Shown here: one piece after another, positions 49,655-58,002 of the stretch
Layout of the letters: every line of letters begins with the position of its first letter
Numbering within the stretch: the stretch's first letter is position 1
DNA from: Zwartia panacis
GTDB lineage: Bacteria > Pseudomonadota > Gammaproteobacteria > Burkholderiales > Burkholderiaceae_B
Direction: 5' to 3'
Assembly: GCF_030410395.1 (NCBI RefSeq)
Contig: NZ_JAUHHF010000001.1
Coordinates: forward strand, 310,001-374,000
Length of the DNA: 64,000 nucleotides
Made by a program: the position numbers and the translations under genes
The notes under the pieces: generated by a model
The model's database searches: none
Told to the model about the DNA's origin: nothing
What the model saw: only the letters and a program-made list of their open reading frames with translations

Positions 49655-51112
49655 TTAGATTTTTTCCAAAGCCTGTGGAGGAGGGGCGACAGACCATTCG
49701 TCGCCAATAATTTCAGGTTCAGAAAAGTTTTTAATATTTTCAAAATGATCGGCGATGTCTTCTCGATAAAACAAGCTAACGATGCCTTGAGCAAGTCTTT
49801 TTGCGCCATCGCTGATTGCCGGGATATCGCCTGAGACCGTGCCATGAGACAGTGCGGCGGGATAACAAAAGACGTGAATACGCTCTAGACCCGGGCATTG
49901 ACCTGGATTTTTTTCTTTTAATTCAAAGCTTGCTCCCAAATCAGGGGAGTCTTGTAGCTCTTTGTCCTGCAGGCCTATTTCATGTGTGTAGCGGTCACCC
50001 CAGGTGCGAAGATGTTTGGCAATCGCTGCATATTCAGGCCGAGCAAGCCAGTCGATTTTGAATCCTGTCGCAAAAATCAGAAAATCGAGTTCGAATATTC
50101 CTTTGGGTGTCTGGATCGCCAAACTGCCGTCTGTATTGATTGTGATTTCATCAATGGGGCAACCTAGGTTAAAACGCGCATTGGCATGCTTCGACACACG
50201 CAGAGTGCTGCCACGAGGTGGTGGAACTTGCTGAGCATTGATGTAATGCCGAATTCGCCATTTCCACTCGTCCGGCAAATCAATATGCCCGTGCGTCAGT
50301 CCTGGGTTACCCGCTCCCTTGCCTTTGTTGATGCGAGGTAAATCAGGGCGTCGGATCAGCATGTCGACACTTTTTGCGCCACATTCGAGAGCGGTTGCGG
50401 CGCTATCCATGGCCGATGCACCCGCGCCAATGACTCCTACGCGTTTTCCTTTAAGTGATTGATAGTCAAGCGCATCAGAGGAGTGTGCTCTGCGCTGTTG
50501 GGGGACCTTGCTCGCGAAATCAGGGAGTGAGGGGCCACCCAGGCCGTCTCTGCCCGAGGCAATGACAACACGTCGAGCAAAAATCTTTTCCAAGCCTTTT
50601 GGGGTTTGTACCTGAAGCTCGACAAGTTGATCCGCTCTGGGGAGAACTTCAAGGACCTGATGTTCATTTCTGATCTCGAGGTGAGTGACCTTGCGATACC
50701 AGCGTAAATACTCCATCCATTGCGTGCGTGGGATTTTGTCGAGCTCTGTCCAGGCTTGCTCACCAAATTGCGCTTCGAACCACGCACGAAAGGTGAGGGC
50801 GGGCAGCCCTAGGGCAGGTCCGGTGAGTTGCTTGGGGGATCGGAGTGTTTCCATCCGGGCCGTCGTGACCCAGGGACCCTCGTAGCCCTCTGGCGCACGA
50901 TCAAACAAGACTGGATGGAGTCCCAGAAGGCTGAGCGCTGTACCTGCTGTGAGCCCAGCCATACCGGCGCCAATGATCGCGACATCAATGACAGACTGGC
51001 CCTCATGGGACTTTTTGATCATCCAGGGCTTTGCAGGGAGTTCTAGCCAGGAAAGATCTTGCCTGAGTCGTGCTTCCAGTAAATCGAGGCCATTTGGGGT
51101 GTGTGTGTGCAT
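49655..51112 (-). CDS. FAD-dependent NAD(P)H monooxygenase-like protein
   Basis: A 485-residue two-dinucleotide-binding flavoprotein. The FAD Rossmann motif AIIGAGMAGLTAGTALSLLG lies at about 45-65, the NADPH motif GVIGAGASAMDSAATALE near 230, and 'DFLIFATGFKIDWLARPE' is the third conserved motif (ATGF). The order and 'RVVIASGRDGLGGP' place it with flavin-containing monooxygenase/Baeyer-Villiger-like enzymes. First gene of the minus operon with the CMD pair, Bug and barrel genes, presumably oxygenating the imported compound. Upstream (51136-51175) are 13-bp direct repeats. Confidence 0.88.
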   Translation of the reverse strand: MHTHTPNGLDLLEARLRQDLSWLELPAKPWMIKKSHEGQSVIDVAIIGAGMAGLTAGTALSLLGLHPVLFDRAPEGYEGPWVTTARMETLRSPKQLTGPALGLPALTFRAWFEAQFGEQAWTELDKIPRTQWMEYLRWYRKVTHLEIRNEHQVLEVLPRADQLVELQVQTPKGLEKIFARRVVIASGRDGLGGPSLPDFASKVPQQRRAHSSDALDYQSLKGKRVGVIGAGASAMDSAATALECGAKSVDMLIRRPDLPRINKGKGAGNPGLTHGHIDLPDEWKWRIRHYINAQQVPPPRGSTLRVSKHANARFNLGCPIDEITINTDGSLAIQTPKGIFELDFLIFATGFKIDWLARPEYAAIAKHLRTWGDRYTHEIGLQDKELQDSPDLGASFELKEKNPGQCPGLERIHVFCYPAALSHGTVSGDIPAISDGAKRLAQGIVSLFYREDIADHFENIKNFSEPEIIGDEWSVAPPPQALEKI

Positions 51113-51135
51113 GCGAAGAGTCGAACAATCAAAAG

Positions 51136-51175
51136 GTGCTTAAACAATGTGCTTAAACGAGGTGCTGAAAAGAAT
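51136..51175. repeat. Three 13-bp direct repeats upstream of the monooxygenase operon
   Basis: GTGCTTAAACAAT (51136), GTGCTTAAACGAG (51149) and the looser GTGCTGAAAAGAA (51162) follow with an exact 13-bp period, just upstream of the monooxygenase start at 51112. They may be binding repeats for a regulator; no regulator gene adjoins. Confidence 0.55.
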
Positions 51176-51249
51176 TGTTACTTTTGATTGTCTACTACTA
51201 GTGGATATAAAGGCAAATGTTTCTTCTTTATATGCAAATAAGCCCAGTT

Positions 51250-52539
51250 TTAAAGTCGATGAGCCTGGAGGGAGGCATTCCGTTCCCGTGCTCCAAGCCA
51301 GCCATCAATCAGCATTTTCGGCACAATCAGACCAAAAGTCATCGCCATGACGATCAGAAAGGTGGCTGTGCCGTTTGACACCACGTTTGTGAGCATTGGG
51401 AGTGTGGCTGAGCTGCCCGCTAAATACACATCGATCAGACCACTGGCTAGTTTGAAGACAAAAATCCCAGGCATCATCGAGACCACAGCACTAAAGGCGA
51501 GTGCGGCAAATGGTAGCTTTAAGTATCGTGCCAAGATCGCTGTGATGATCCCTGCGATCAGGCAGGCCACAAAGGCGCCAAGAACGACACCACCACCATT
51601 TTCCAGGATGAGCCAGCGGCTAGCATGACAAATCATGCCTACCAAGATCGGTGCGATCAGGACGCGCCAGGGTAGAGAGAAGAACGCTCCAAAAGCAGCG
51701 ACTGCGACGCCCGCAGACACGATATCAAGCCAGAGTGGCACTTGATCGGAAAGCATTCCGTCAGTCAGAGAGCCGTTGGTCATGGTGAGGCCCACTAATA
51801 GGCCCGCACAGATCGCTAATAAGATCATCATGCAATAGGTCAGGCGCGCGAGTCCCAAGCTCAAGCGACCTCTCGCCAGATCGAGTGAGGCGTTCAGGAT
51901 ATGCGCACCGGGCACAAGGATCATGCAGGGTGTGATGTCCACAAACTGAAGCTGCGCGTCAGCAAATAGGTGCTGGGAAGCGCCACCCACAAGTCCCGCG
52001 ACTGTTGCGGCGACAAGGGGTTGGACGAATAGATTTTCGCCAGCCAAGGCGCGTCGAACGATCGCACCGAGCGCTGCGGCAAAAAAAATCAATGCGAGCG
52101 TAAGGTGGCTGGTGACACCAAATATCAATCCGAGCGCCGAGGCGCCCAGACCTGCCATCAATATAAACCGCATATTGCTGCTGGGTTTGAGCGCCGCGAT
52201 TGCCCTGAGTTCTTGTTCGGAGCGTAAGACTTCTTCTTCGCTGAGTGGCAAGGGCAGGTCAGAGAGCCGATCGATCAAGTGCGTGGTTTTCGCCACCTTG
52301 TTCATATCCACGCCGGTGGGACGGACATGAACGGCTTCGTCTCGCCAAGGCGTATGCTCGTCTGCGCCGAGAGCACGAAAACGCAGAAGAATGAGATCCC
52401 ACTGCGGCAGTACGGCCGCTTCGTAACCGTAGGCGCGCGCCAGACGGGTCGTTGCTTCTATCACGCGTTGCGTCGTCTGGCCATTAGCGTGAAGCAGTGC
52501 CGCAGCCCGGACGACGTTCGCAATACGGTCAGTCACCAT
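51250..52539 (-). CDS. Threonine/serine exporter family protein (ThrE-like)
   Basis: A 429-residue inner-membrane protein. The N-terminal half (about 1-240) is a ThrE domain with a soluble start ('VRAAALLHANGQTTQRVIEATTRLARAYGY') and helices, and the C-terminal half (about 265-429) is a ThrE_2-type repeat of further helices. Members export threonine or serine or related metabolites. ATG 52539 is chosen because it overlaps the malic-enzyme stop by 11 nt, so both are made together; the frame extends upstream but inside that gene. The coupling to malic enzyme is unusual and suggests that the exported or imported solute may be a C4 acid or amino acid (inference). Confidence 0.82.
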   Translation of the reverse strand: MVTDRIANVVRAAALLHANGQTTQRVIEATTRLARAYGYEAAVLPQWDLILLRFRALGADEHTPWRDEAVHVRPTGVDMNKVAKTTHLIDRLSDLPLPLSEEEVLRSEQELRAIAALKPSSNMRFILMAGLGASALGLIFGVTSHLTLALIFFAAALGAIVRRALAGENLFVQPLVAATVAGLVGGASQHLFADAQLQFVDITPCMILVPGAHILNASLDLARGRLSLGLARLTYCMMILLAICAGLLVGLTMTNGSLTDGMLSDQVPLWLDIVSAGVAVAAFGAFFSLPWRVLIAPILVGMICHASRWLILENGGGVVLGAFVACLIAGIITAILARYLKLPFAALAFSAVVSMMPGIFVFKLASGLIDVYLAGSSATLPMLTNVVSNGTATFLIVMAMTFGLIVPKMLIDGWLGARERNASLQAHRL

Positions 52540-54157
52540 AAACAGGCTTGTAGGCCATTGCCCGGACGTGCGCCTCGATATCTTTAGGACGCTCGACGCG
52601 AGCCAGGTTGTTATCAAACACATATGTGGCGATTTTTGCTGCGGTGTGCAGCGAGGCATCCAGAATTTGTGACTGGGGAGGATAAATCAGGCCAGTGTTC
52701 AAATCCTCTTGCGTGACTTGCTCAGCGACAGCCTTGGCGGCGACGATGAACATTTGCTGCGTGACACGCTTGGCCTGAGTGGCCAGTACAGCCATTCCCA
52801 TTGCCGGGAAAATATAGACGTTATTGCCCTGGCCTGGAACGAAAGTTTTGGCACCTAGTGTGACGGGATCAAAAGGGCTGCCACTCGCGAAAATCGCCTT
52901 GCCATTCGACCATTTATAGGCTTCTTCGGCCGTACATTCCGAACGTGAAGTTGGGTTGGAGTAGGGGAAGATAATTGGCTGCGCGTTAACCTTGGACATC
53001 GCTTCGATGACTGGCTGATTAAAGAGCTTAGGTACAGTGCTGACACCCACGATGCCATTTGGTTTGATATCGTTGATTGCATCCACAAATGATTGACAGG
53101 GTGCGTGTTGGTGCGCAAAAGGCTTTTGAAAATCCGCTAAGTCAGTCCGGGTAGACTCGACCAGTCCATTGATATCAAACAGCCAGTTTCTTGCGCGCGC
53201 CTCTTCGATGGTGAGACCTTCCATCACCATAGCTTCACTAATCAGTTCGGCAATTCCGGTCGCAGCGGAACCTGCGCCCATAAACAGGAAGCGTTGATCA
53301 GTCAGTTTCTGACCCGTAATGCGTAGGGCTGCGTAAAGTCCCGCAAGCGCGACACCTGCAGTTCCCTGGATGTCGTCGTTATAGGTGCAAATCTTGTCTT
53401 TGTAGGTTTCAAGAATTGAGACGGCATTGAAATTCGCGAAGTCTTCCCACTGTAAACAGCATTTTGGATAAAGCGTTTGTACGGCATCGACAAACTCAGC
53501 AATGAACGCATGGTACTCATCGCCTCGCACACGTGGTTGGCGTAGGCCAAGGTAGAGTGGGTCGTCCAGAAGTGTCTGATTATTCGTGCCGACATCCAGC
53601 GTGATTGGCAAGGTGAGTTCCGGTGGTACGCCGGCGACTGCGGTGTAGAGTGCGAGTTTGCCGATCGGGATACCCATCCCGCCCACACCCAGATCACCCA
53701 GGCCGAGAATTCGTTCGCCATCTGTGACAACGATAAAACGGATGTCTTTCTGTGGCCAGTTCGACATGAGTTCTTTCAGTCTTCCCTTGGCGCTAATCGG
53801 TAGATAGAGACCGCGAGTGGAGCGGAAAATGTGATCGAATTTCTGACAGGCCTCGCCAACGGTAGGTGTATAGACCAGTGGCATGAATTTCGCCGCATCG
53901 GACATCAGCACCGCATAAAAAAGCGTCTGGTTTCGACTTTGCAAGTCCATGAGAAACAAATAGCGCTGCAAGTCAGTATCCAGCATGTCAAGCTGGGTAT
54001 GCACACGGGCGACTTGAAGCTCAAGGGTATCGACGCCAGGAGGTAAAAGCCCCTCCAGACCCGCCGCTTTTCTTTGCGCCTCTGTAAACGCAGTGCCACG
54101 GTTCATGAGTGAGTCGTGGAGGACGGTATAGCCTTTATTTTGAGTGGGGGTCGACAT
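52529..54157 (-). CDS. maeA: NAD-dependent malic enzyme
   Basis: A 542-residue malic enzyme of the long (SfcA/MaeA-type) form. It has YTPTVGEACQKF near residue 97 with the catalytic Tyr, 'RILGLGDLGVGGMGIPIGKLALY', 'NDDIQGTAGVALAGLYAALR' with metal-binding Asp, FLFMGAGSAATGIAELI as NAD fold, and 'PIIFPYSNPTSRSECTAEEAYKW'. It decarboxylates malate to pyruvate with NAD. The palindrome 54185-54205 lies just upstream of the start, a probable operator. C4 acids made by the tartrate-type pathways in this window could feed it. Confidence 0.95.
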   Translation of the reverse strand: MSTPTQNKGYTVLHDSLMNRGTAFTEAQRKAAGLEGLLPPGVDTLELQVARVHTQLDMLDTDLQRYLFLMDLQSRNQTLFYAVLMSDAAKFMPLVYTPTVGEACQKFDHIFRSTRGLYLPISAKGRLKELMSNWPQKDIRFIVVTDGERILGLGDLGVGGMGIPIGKLALYTAVAGVPPELTLPITLDVGTNNQTLLDDPLYLGLRQPRVRGDEYHAFIAEFVDAVQTLYPKCCLQWEDFANFNAVSILETYKDKICTYNDDIQGTAGVALAGLYAALRITGQKLTDQRFLFMGAGSAATGIAELISEAMVMEGLTIEEARARNWLFDINGLVESTRTDLADFQKPFAHQHAPCQSFVDAINDIKPNGIVGVSTVPKLFNQPVIEAMSKVNAQPIIFPYSNPTSRSECTAEEAYKWSNGKAIFASGSPFDPVTLGAKTFVPGQGNNVYIFPAMGMAVLATQAKRVTQQMFIVAAKAVAEQVTQEDLNTGLIYPPQSQILDASLHTAAKIATYVFDNNLARVERPKDIEAHVRAMAYKPVYGD

Positions 54158-54184
54158 CTGAAAGCTCCGAGCGAAAAGTATCTA

Positions 54185-54205
54185 TATTTAACAAAATGTT
54201 AAATA
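54185..54205. promoter_or_regulatory. Palindromic operator candidate upstream of maeA
   Basis: ATTTAACA and TGTTAAAT flank AAA (54186-54204), and one further T/A pair extends each arm to 9 bp. It is 28 bp upstream of the maeA start. AT-only arms and no T-run make a terminator unlikely; a dimeric repressor site is likelier. Confidence 0.55.
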
Positions 54206-54243
54206 AAATCCTCATCAATGCTAGCAGAGTTTGATGACGCTAT

Positions 54244-54921
54244 TTATCGAATAAACCCTAATGTTTCTTCGGTACTGGCAACCTGACAGTAAATCCAGTT
54301 GATTGTTTTGAGTTCATTGTCGTGCAGTTCTTCCGTTGCAGCGGCGCATGCGTCGTGGGCAACCACAACGTCAAAACTTTCGTCTGCCAGGCTGCGGACC
54401 GTGCTGGATACGCACTGGTCGGTGAAAATTCCTGCGCAAATGACGTGCTGGGTGCCTAAGTTATGAAGCATGAGCCGAAGATTGGTCCCCGTTAGCGCGC
54501 TATCGGTCGTTTTTAACACAACGATTTCATCAGGGTTGGGCGCTAGGACGTCAATGATCTGGCTTTCCCATTCATCTTTAGGTAATAACAGATTGTTGAA
54601 TCCTGGCTTGCGTTGAGAGAGCGAGCGTTCCCGCCCATCAGGTGTCTGACAGGCGATGCGAGCAAATAGTATATTCATCCCCTTTTTGCGACAAGCATCA
54701 ATCAGACGTTGAATATTTGGTATGACCTTTTCGTGCATGCGCGCCATGAAAGGTGCCCAGCGCCTGCGTTCAGCGAGATCTTGCGATTCAGTCAAATAAG
54801 TATTTTGAACATCAATGACGAGCAGAGCCGTTTTTGAAGCAGCTAGCTCAAGGTCATCCGGATGAGGCGCATGTTCGTAATAAAACGAGCGGTAAGCGGT
54901 TTTCCAACTTTCTTGAGCCAT
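54244..54921 (-). CDS. Isochorismatase-family cysteine hydrolase
   Basis: A 225-residue cysteine hydrolase. It has VIDVQNTYLTES with the catalytic Asp near residue 37, VVLKTTDSALTGTNL with Lys, and ICAGIFTDQCVSSTVRSLAD with the nucleophilic Cys; the order Asp-Lys-Cys is that of nicotinamidase, ureidoacrylate and N-carbamoylsarcosine amidohydrolases. It follows the Bug and SDR genes in a minus operon, 42 bp behind the Bug gene, so it probably hydrolyses an amide of the compound bound by that Bug protein. The exact substrate is unknown. Confidence 0.88.
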   Translation of the reverse strand: MAQESWKTAYRSFYYEHAPHPDDLELAASKTALLVIDVQNTYLTESQDLAERRRWAPFMARMHEKVIPNIQRLIDACRKKGMNILFARIACQTPDGRERSLSQRKPGFNNLLLPKDEWESQIIDVLAPNPDEIVVLKTTDSALTGTNLRLMLHNLGTQHVICAGIFTDQCVSSTVRSLADESFDVVVAHDACAAATEELHDNELKTINWIYCQVASTEETLGFIR

Positions 54922-54963
54922 GCTGTTTCCCAGGTATCAAATGAATGTTTCTAGAGATGTCAT

Positions 54964-55932
54964 TTACTCTGGTTGAATATTTTTGCTTCGAATGATCCTT
55001 TCCCATTTTGCTGTATCTTTGGCTAAGAGTTCAGACAACTGTTGGGGAGTGGACGCAGCGGGTTGAGCGCCAGAGTTCGAGAGTCGTGTTTTGACGGCAT
55101 CGTCAGCGAGTACGCGCGCGATCGCTTTGTTAATTCTTTCGATATCTGCTGGAGGTGTGTTTTTGGATGTGAAAATCGCATACCAGTTGTCAGAGTCCAC
55201 CCCCTTGATACCCATTTCTTCAAAGGTTTTGACATCCGGCAGGAGTGGATGGCGCTCTTTGGCAGCGAGTCCGACGGGCTTGAGCTTGCCGGCTTTGACG
55301 TTATTAATCAATCCCGGAATGTCTCCAAAAAATCCGTCGACATGACCTGCCATCACATCAGTAATCGCGGGTGCTGCACCTTTGTAAGGGACATGGACCA
55401 GATTGGCGCCGGTCGCGTCGGCGACTTGCTCCATCGCCAAATGTGGCACGCTACCCGCACCGGATGAGGCCATCGTTGTGCGTTGTTTTTTTGCGTTTGC
55501 AACAAATTCTGCTGGATTGTTGGCAGGGTTTTTTGGGTTGACGACAAGAAGTTCGACGTTATTGACGACAAGTGAAACCGGGGCAAGATCTTTTTGTGGA
55601 TTGTATGATAGCTTGGGATATAGGCTGGGATTGATAGCAACTGCACCAACACTGGTGAGCCAGAGTGTATTCCCATCAGGGGGTGATTTGATGACATAGT
55701 CGGCTGCGATCGCCCCGTTGGCACCCGCCTTGTTTTCAATAATTACGAGTTGCCCCAACTCTTTGGATAAAGCTTCGCTGATGCTCCGCGCGACAAAGTC
55801 CACAGGACCCCCGGGCGGGAAAGCGACGATCAGTTTCGTGGTTTTTGTTTGCGCAACCGAGAGGTGAGGCGTTGTAGCGAGTAGCACTGTGCCCAGTAAT
55901 GACAAGGCCATCTGTTTGATTTTTATGGTCAT
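54964..55932 (-). CDS. Bug-family (TctC) periplasmic substrate-binding protein
   Basis: A 322-residue Bug protein with a signal peptide (ending SVAQTKTTKL), LIVAFPPGGPVDFVARSI, VIIENKAGANGAIAADYVIKSPPDGNT, and 'PYKGAAPAITDVMAGHVDGF'. ATG 55932 has GGAG spaced 7 nt. Third Bug gene in the window. It is between the SDR and the isochorismatase-family gene, in one operon. Confidence 0.93.
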   Translation of the reverse strand: MTIKIKQMALSLLGTVLLATTPHLSVAQTKTTKLIVAFPPGGPVDFVARSISEALSKELGQLVIIENKAGANGAIAADYVIKSPPDGNTLWLTSVGAVAINPSLYPKLSYNPQKDLAPVSLVVNNVELLVVNPKNPANNPAEFVANAKKQRTTMASSGAGSVPHLAMEQVADATGANLVHVPYKGAAPAITDVMAGHVDGFFGDIPGLINNVKAGKLKPVGLAAKERHPLLPDVKTFEEMGIKGVDSDNWYAIFTSKNTPPADIERINKAIARVLADDAVKTRLSNSGAQPAASTPQQLSELLAKDTAKWERIIRSKNIQPE

Positions 55933-55960
55933 GAGAAATCTCCTGGAAATGATGAATGAT

Positions 55961-56761
55961 TTAACCGCACCGTACCGACATGCCGCCATCTACGACGATT
56001 TCAGTACCGGTGATGAAACGCGCTTCATCAGAGGCGAGAAATACGGCCGCATTGGCAGTGTCGCGTCCGTCACCCATAAAGGGGAGGGGAATGCGGGCTT
56101 GTCGTTGTTCGAGGAGCTTTTCCACATCTCCCCCTGACCGCTGGCCAGCCAGTCTGACTTCGACCATGGGGGTATGGAGCTGCCCGGGTACGATCGTATT
56201 GACCCGAATGCCTTTCTTGGCATACTGAATCGCGACAACTTTGGAAAGCTGGATCACACCGGCCTTGGTCGCGGCATAAGCGACTTGGGCAGAACCCGTC
56301 CAGCGAATGCCTGAGGTGGAGGACATGTTGATGATGGCACCGCTACCTTGTTTCTCCATAATCGGTAAAACATGCTTGCAGCTTAGAAAAACACTTTTGA
56401 GGTTGCTGTCCACTTGTGCATCCCAGACGTCCTCTTCGAGCTCAACCGGACCACCTGCCGCCGAGCCCCCTACGTTATTGATCAAAATATCGATTCGTCC
56501 CCACTTTTCCATGCACTGGCGAACAACGTCCGCGATTTGAGTGCTTTGGGTGACGTCGCAGTGAGCAGTTTCGATTTCTCCGCCGATCTCCTTGATGCGC
56601 TCAACCGTCTCGGCCATTCGGGCCAAGTCCTTGTCCACGCCAAATACTTTTGCACCCTCTTCGGCGAAACGAACGGCCATTGCGCGACCATTTCCCCAGC
56701 CAGGGCCAACCGATCCTGCACCAAGAATCAGGGCGATTTTTCCTTTAAGTCGAGCTGTCAT
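55961..56761 (-). CDS. Short-chain dehydrogenase/reductase
   Basis: A 266-residue SDR. The cofactor loop reads GAGSVGPGWGNGRAMAVRFAEEG, longer than the usual TGxxxGIG, followed by NNVGGSAAGGP and VAYAATKAGVIQLS with Tyr-x3-Lys, and a C-terminal TGTEIVVDGGMSVRCG as normal for the classical family. ATG 56761 follows GGAGAC. First gene of the SDR-Bug-isochorismatase operon and divergent from the deacetylase-like gene; a TGTCA-N5-TGACA palindrome lies in front. Confidence 0.88.
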   Translation of the reverse strand: MTARLKGKIALILGAGSVGPGWGNGRAMAVRFAEEGAKVFGVDKDLARMAETVERIKEIGGEIETAHCDVTQSTQIADVVRQCMEKWGRIDILINNVGGSAAGGPVELEEDVWDAQVDSNLKSVFLSCKHVLPIMEKQGSGAIINMSSTSGIRWTGSAQVAYAATKAGVIQLSKVVAIQYAKKGIRVNTIVPGQLHTPMVEVRLAGQRSGGDVEKLLEQRQARIPLPFMGDGRDTANAAVFLASDEARFITGTEIVVDGGMSVRCG

Positions 56762-56790
56762 GCTGTCTCCAGTTAATTGATGTGTCTTTT

Positions 56791-56805
56791 TGTCACAAAC
56801 TGACA
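56791..56805. promoter_or_regulatory. TGTCA-N5-TGACA palindrome in divergent promoter region
   Basis: An inverted repeat with 5-bp arms TGTCA/TGACA and 5-bp centre, 30 bp upstream of the SDR start (56761). A GTC-containing direct repeat (TTTTTGTC) overlaps it. A regulator site is possible; the short arms make this weak. Confidence 0.4.
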
Positions 56806-56936
56806 TTTTTGTCTAAAAAAGCAATATACCCAACAAAAAATTGATCATGCGATACTGAGGCTTAAAATTTGATGGTAATTGCTCCACATAAAAAGTATCG
56901 ACGTCAAATTCATTAAAAATCTAAGGTGAGTGCTTC

Positions 56937-57956
56937 ATGAAGTCTTTTTTCCATCCTGATGTCAAACTTCATTTCCCTCAGACTTATTTGTCGCGTGGCC
57001 AGATGCGTAAGCCACAGGAAATACCTGATCGAGTCGATGGGATTTTGGCGGGTTTGGCGCGTATGAATATCAAGGTCATTCAGCCTGACGATTTCGGCAA
57101 GAAACCCTTGCTCGCCGTACATGACGCGGACTACCTTGAATTTTTGGAAAATGCACATCGTCGCTGGAAAGAAATCCCCCAGGATTGGGGCGACGAAGTG
57201 ATGTCCAACGTCTACATTCGTCATCCTAATCCGATGCGCGGAATACTGGCTCAGGCTGCGCGTTACCTTGCTGACGGCAGTTGTCCGATTGGGCCTCACA
57301 CCTGGACTTCTTCGTATTGGGCCGCTCAGTCTGCTGTTGCCGCAGCGCAGGCCATCCTCGAGGGAGATGCGCAAGCTTATGCCCTATGTCGCCCTCCAGG
57401 TCATCACGCGCGTCGAGATGCCGCGGGTGGATTTTGTTACATCAATAATGCAGCCGTTGCGGCGCAGTACCTCAAGAAAAGATTCGGCAAAGTTGCGGTT
57501 CTTGATACCGATGTCCATCATGGCCAAGGTGTACAGGAAATCTTTTATGGCCGAGATGATGTGCTCTACGTTTCCGTTCATGGCGATCCGACGAATTTTT
57601 ATCCAGTCGTTGCAGGGTTCGATGATGAGCAAGGCGAAGGAGCGGGGAAAGGCTTTAATCTGAATTTACCAATGCCCCATGGTTCTTCGGAGCAGGTTTT
57701 TTTCGATAACGTTCAAGCTGCGATTGAAAAAGTGAATGTATTCAAACCCGAGGTCTTAGTGTTGGCGCTTGGTTTTGATGTCTATGAAAATGATCCGCAA
57801 ACAAAAGTTGCAGTGACGACAGAGGGTTTTAAACGCTTAGGCAAGCTAGTTGCGGGCTTGAATCTCCCAACGGTTGTCGTGCAAGAGGGTGGTTACCATC
57901 TAGAAGCCATGGCCGACAATACTGAAAGTTTTTTTACGGGATTGATCAAAAGTTAG
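56937..57956 (+). CDS. Histone-deacetylase-family amidohydrolase (acetylpolyamine amidohydrolase-like)
   Basis: A 339-residue arginase/deacetylase-fold enzyme. It has CRPPGHHARRDAAGGFCYINNAAVAAQYL with the His-His pair and Tyr, VLDTDVHHGQGVQEIFY with the zinc Asp and His, and LGFDVYENDPQTKV with the second Asp. Bacterial members deacetylate acetylpolyamines or other N-acetyl compounds. Divergent from the SDR operon. Downstream there is a 46-bp gap to the end of the TPR remnant. Confidence 0.9.
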   Translation: MKSFFHPDVKLHFPQTYLSRGQMRKPQEIPDRVDGILAGLARMNIKVIQPDDFGKKPLLAVHDADYLEFLENAHRRWKEIPQDWGDEVMSNVYIRHPNPMRGILAQAARYLADGSCPIGPHTWTSSYWAAQSAVAAAQAILEGDAQAYALCRPPGHHARRDAAGGFCYINNAAVAAQYLKKRFGKVAVLDTDVHHGQGVQEIFYGRDDVLYVSVHGDPTNFYPVVAGFDDEQGEGAGKGFNLNLPMPHGSSEQVFFDNVQAAIEKVNVFKPEVLVLALGFDVYENDPQTKVAVTTEGFKRLGKLVAGLNLPTVVVQEGGYHLEAMADNTESFFTGLIKS

Positions 57957-58002
57957 ATTGAGTTTTGGTTGGCTGGTATACGCTGATCTTCAAAAAAACG
58001 TA

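Noticed and set aside
54185-54205. Rho-independent terminator after the isochorismatase-family gene
   Set aside because: The stem is almost all A/T and no T-run follows in the transcript direction; an operator is likelier.
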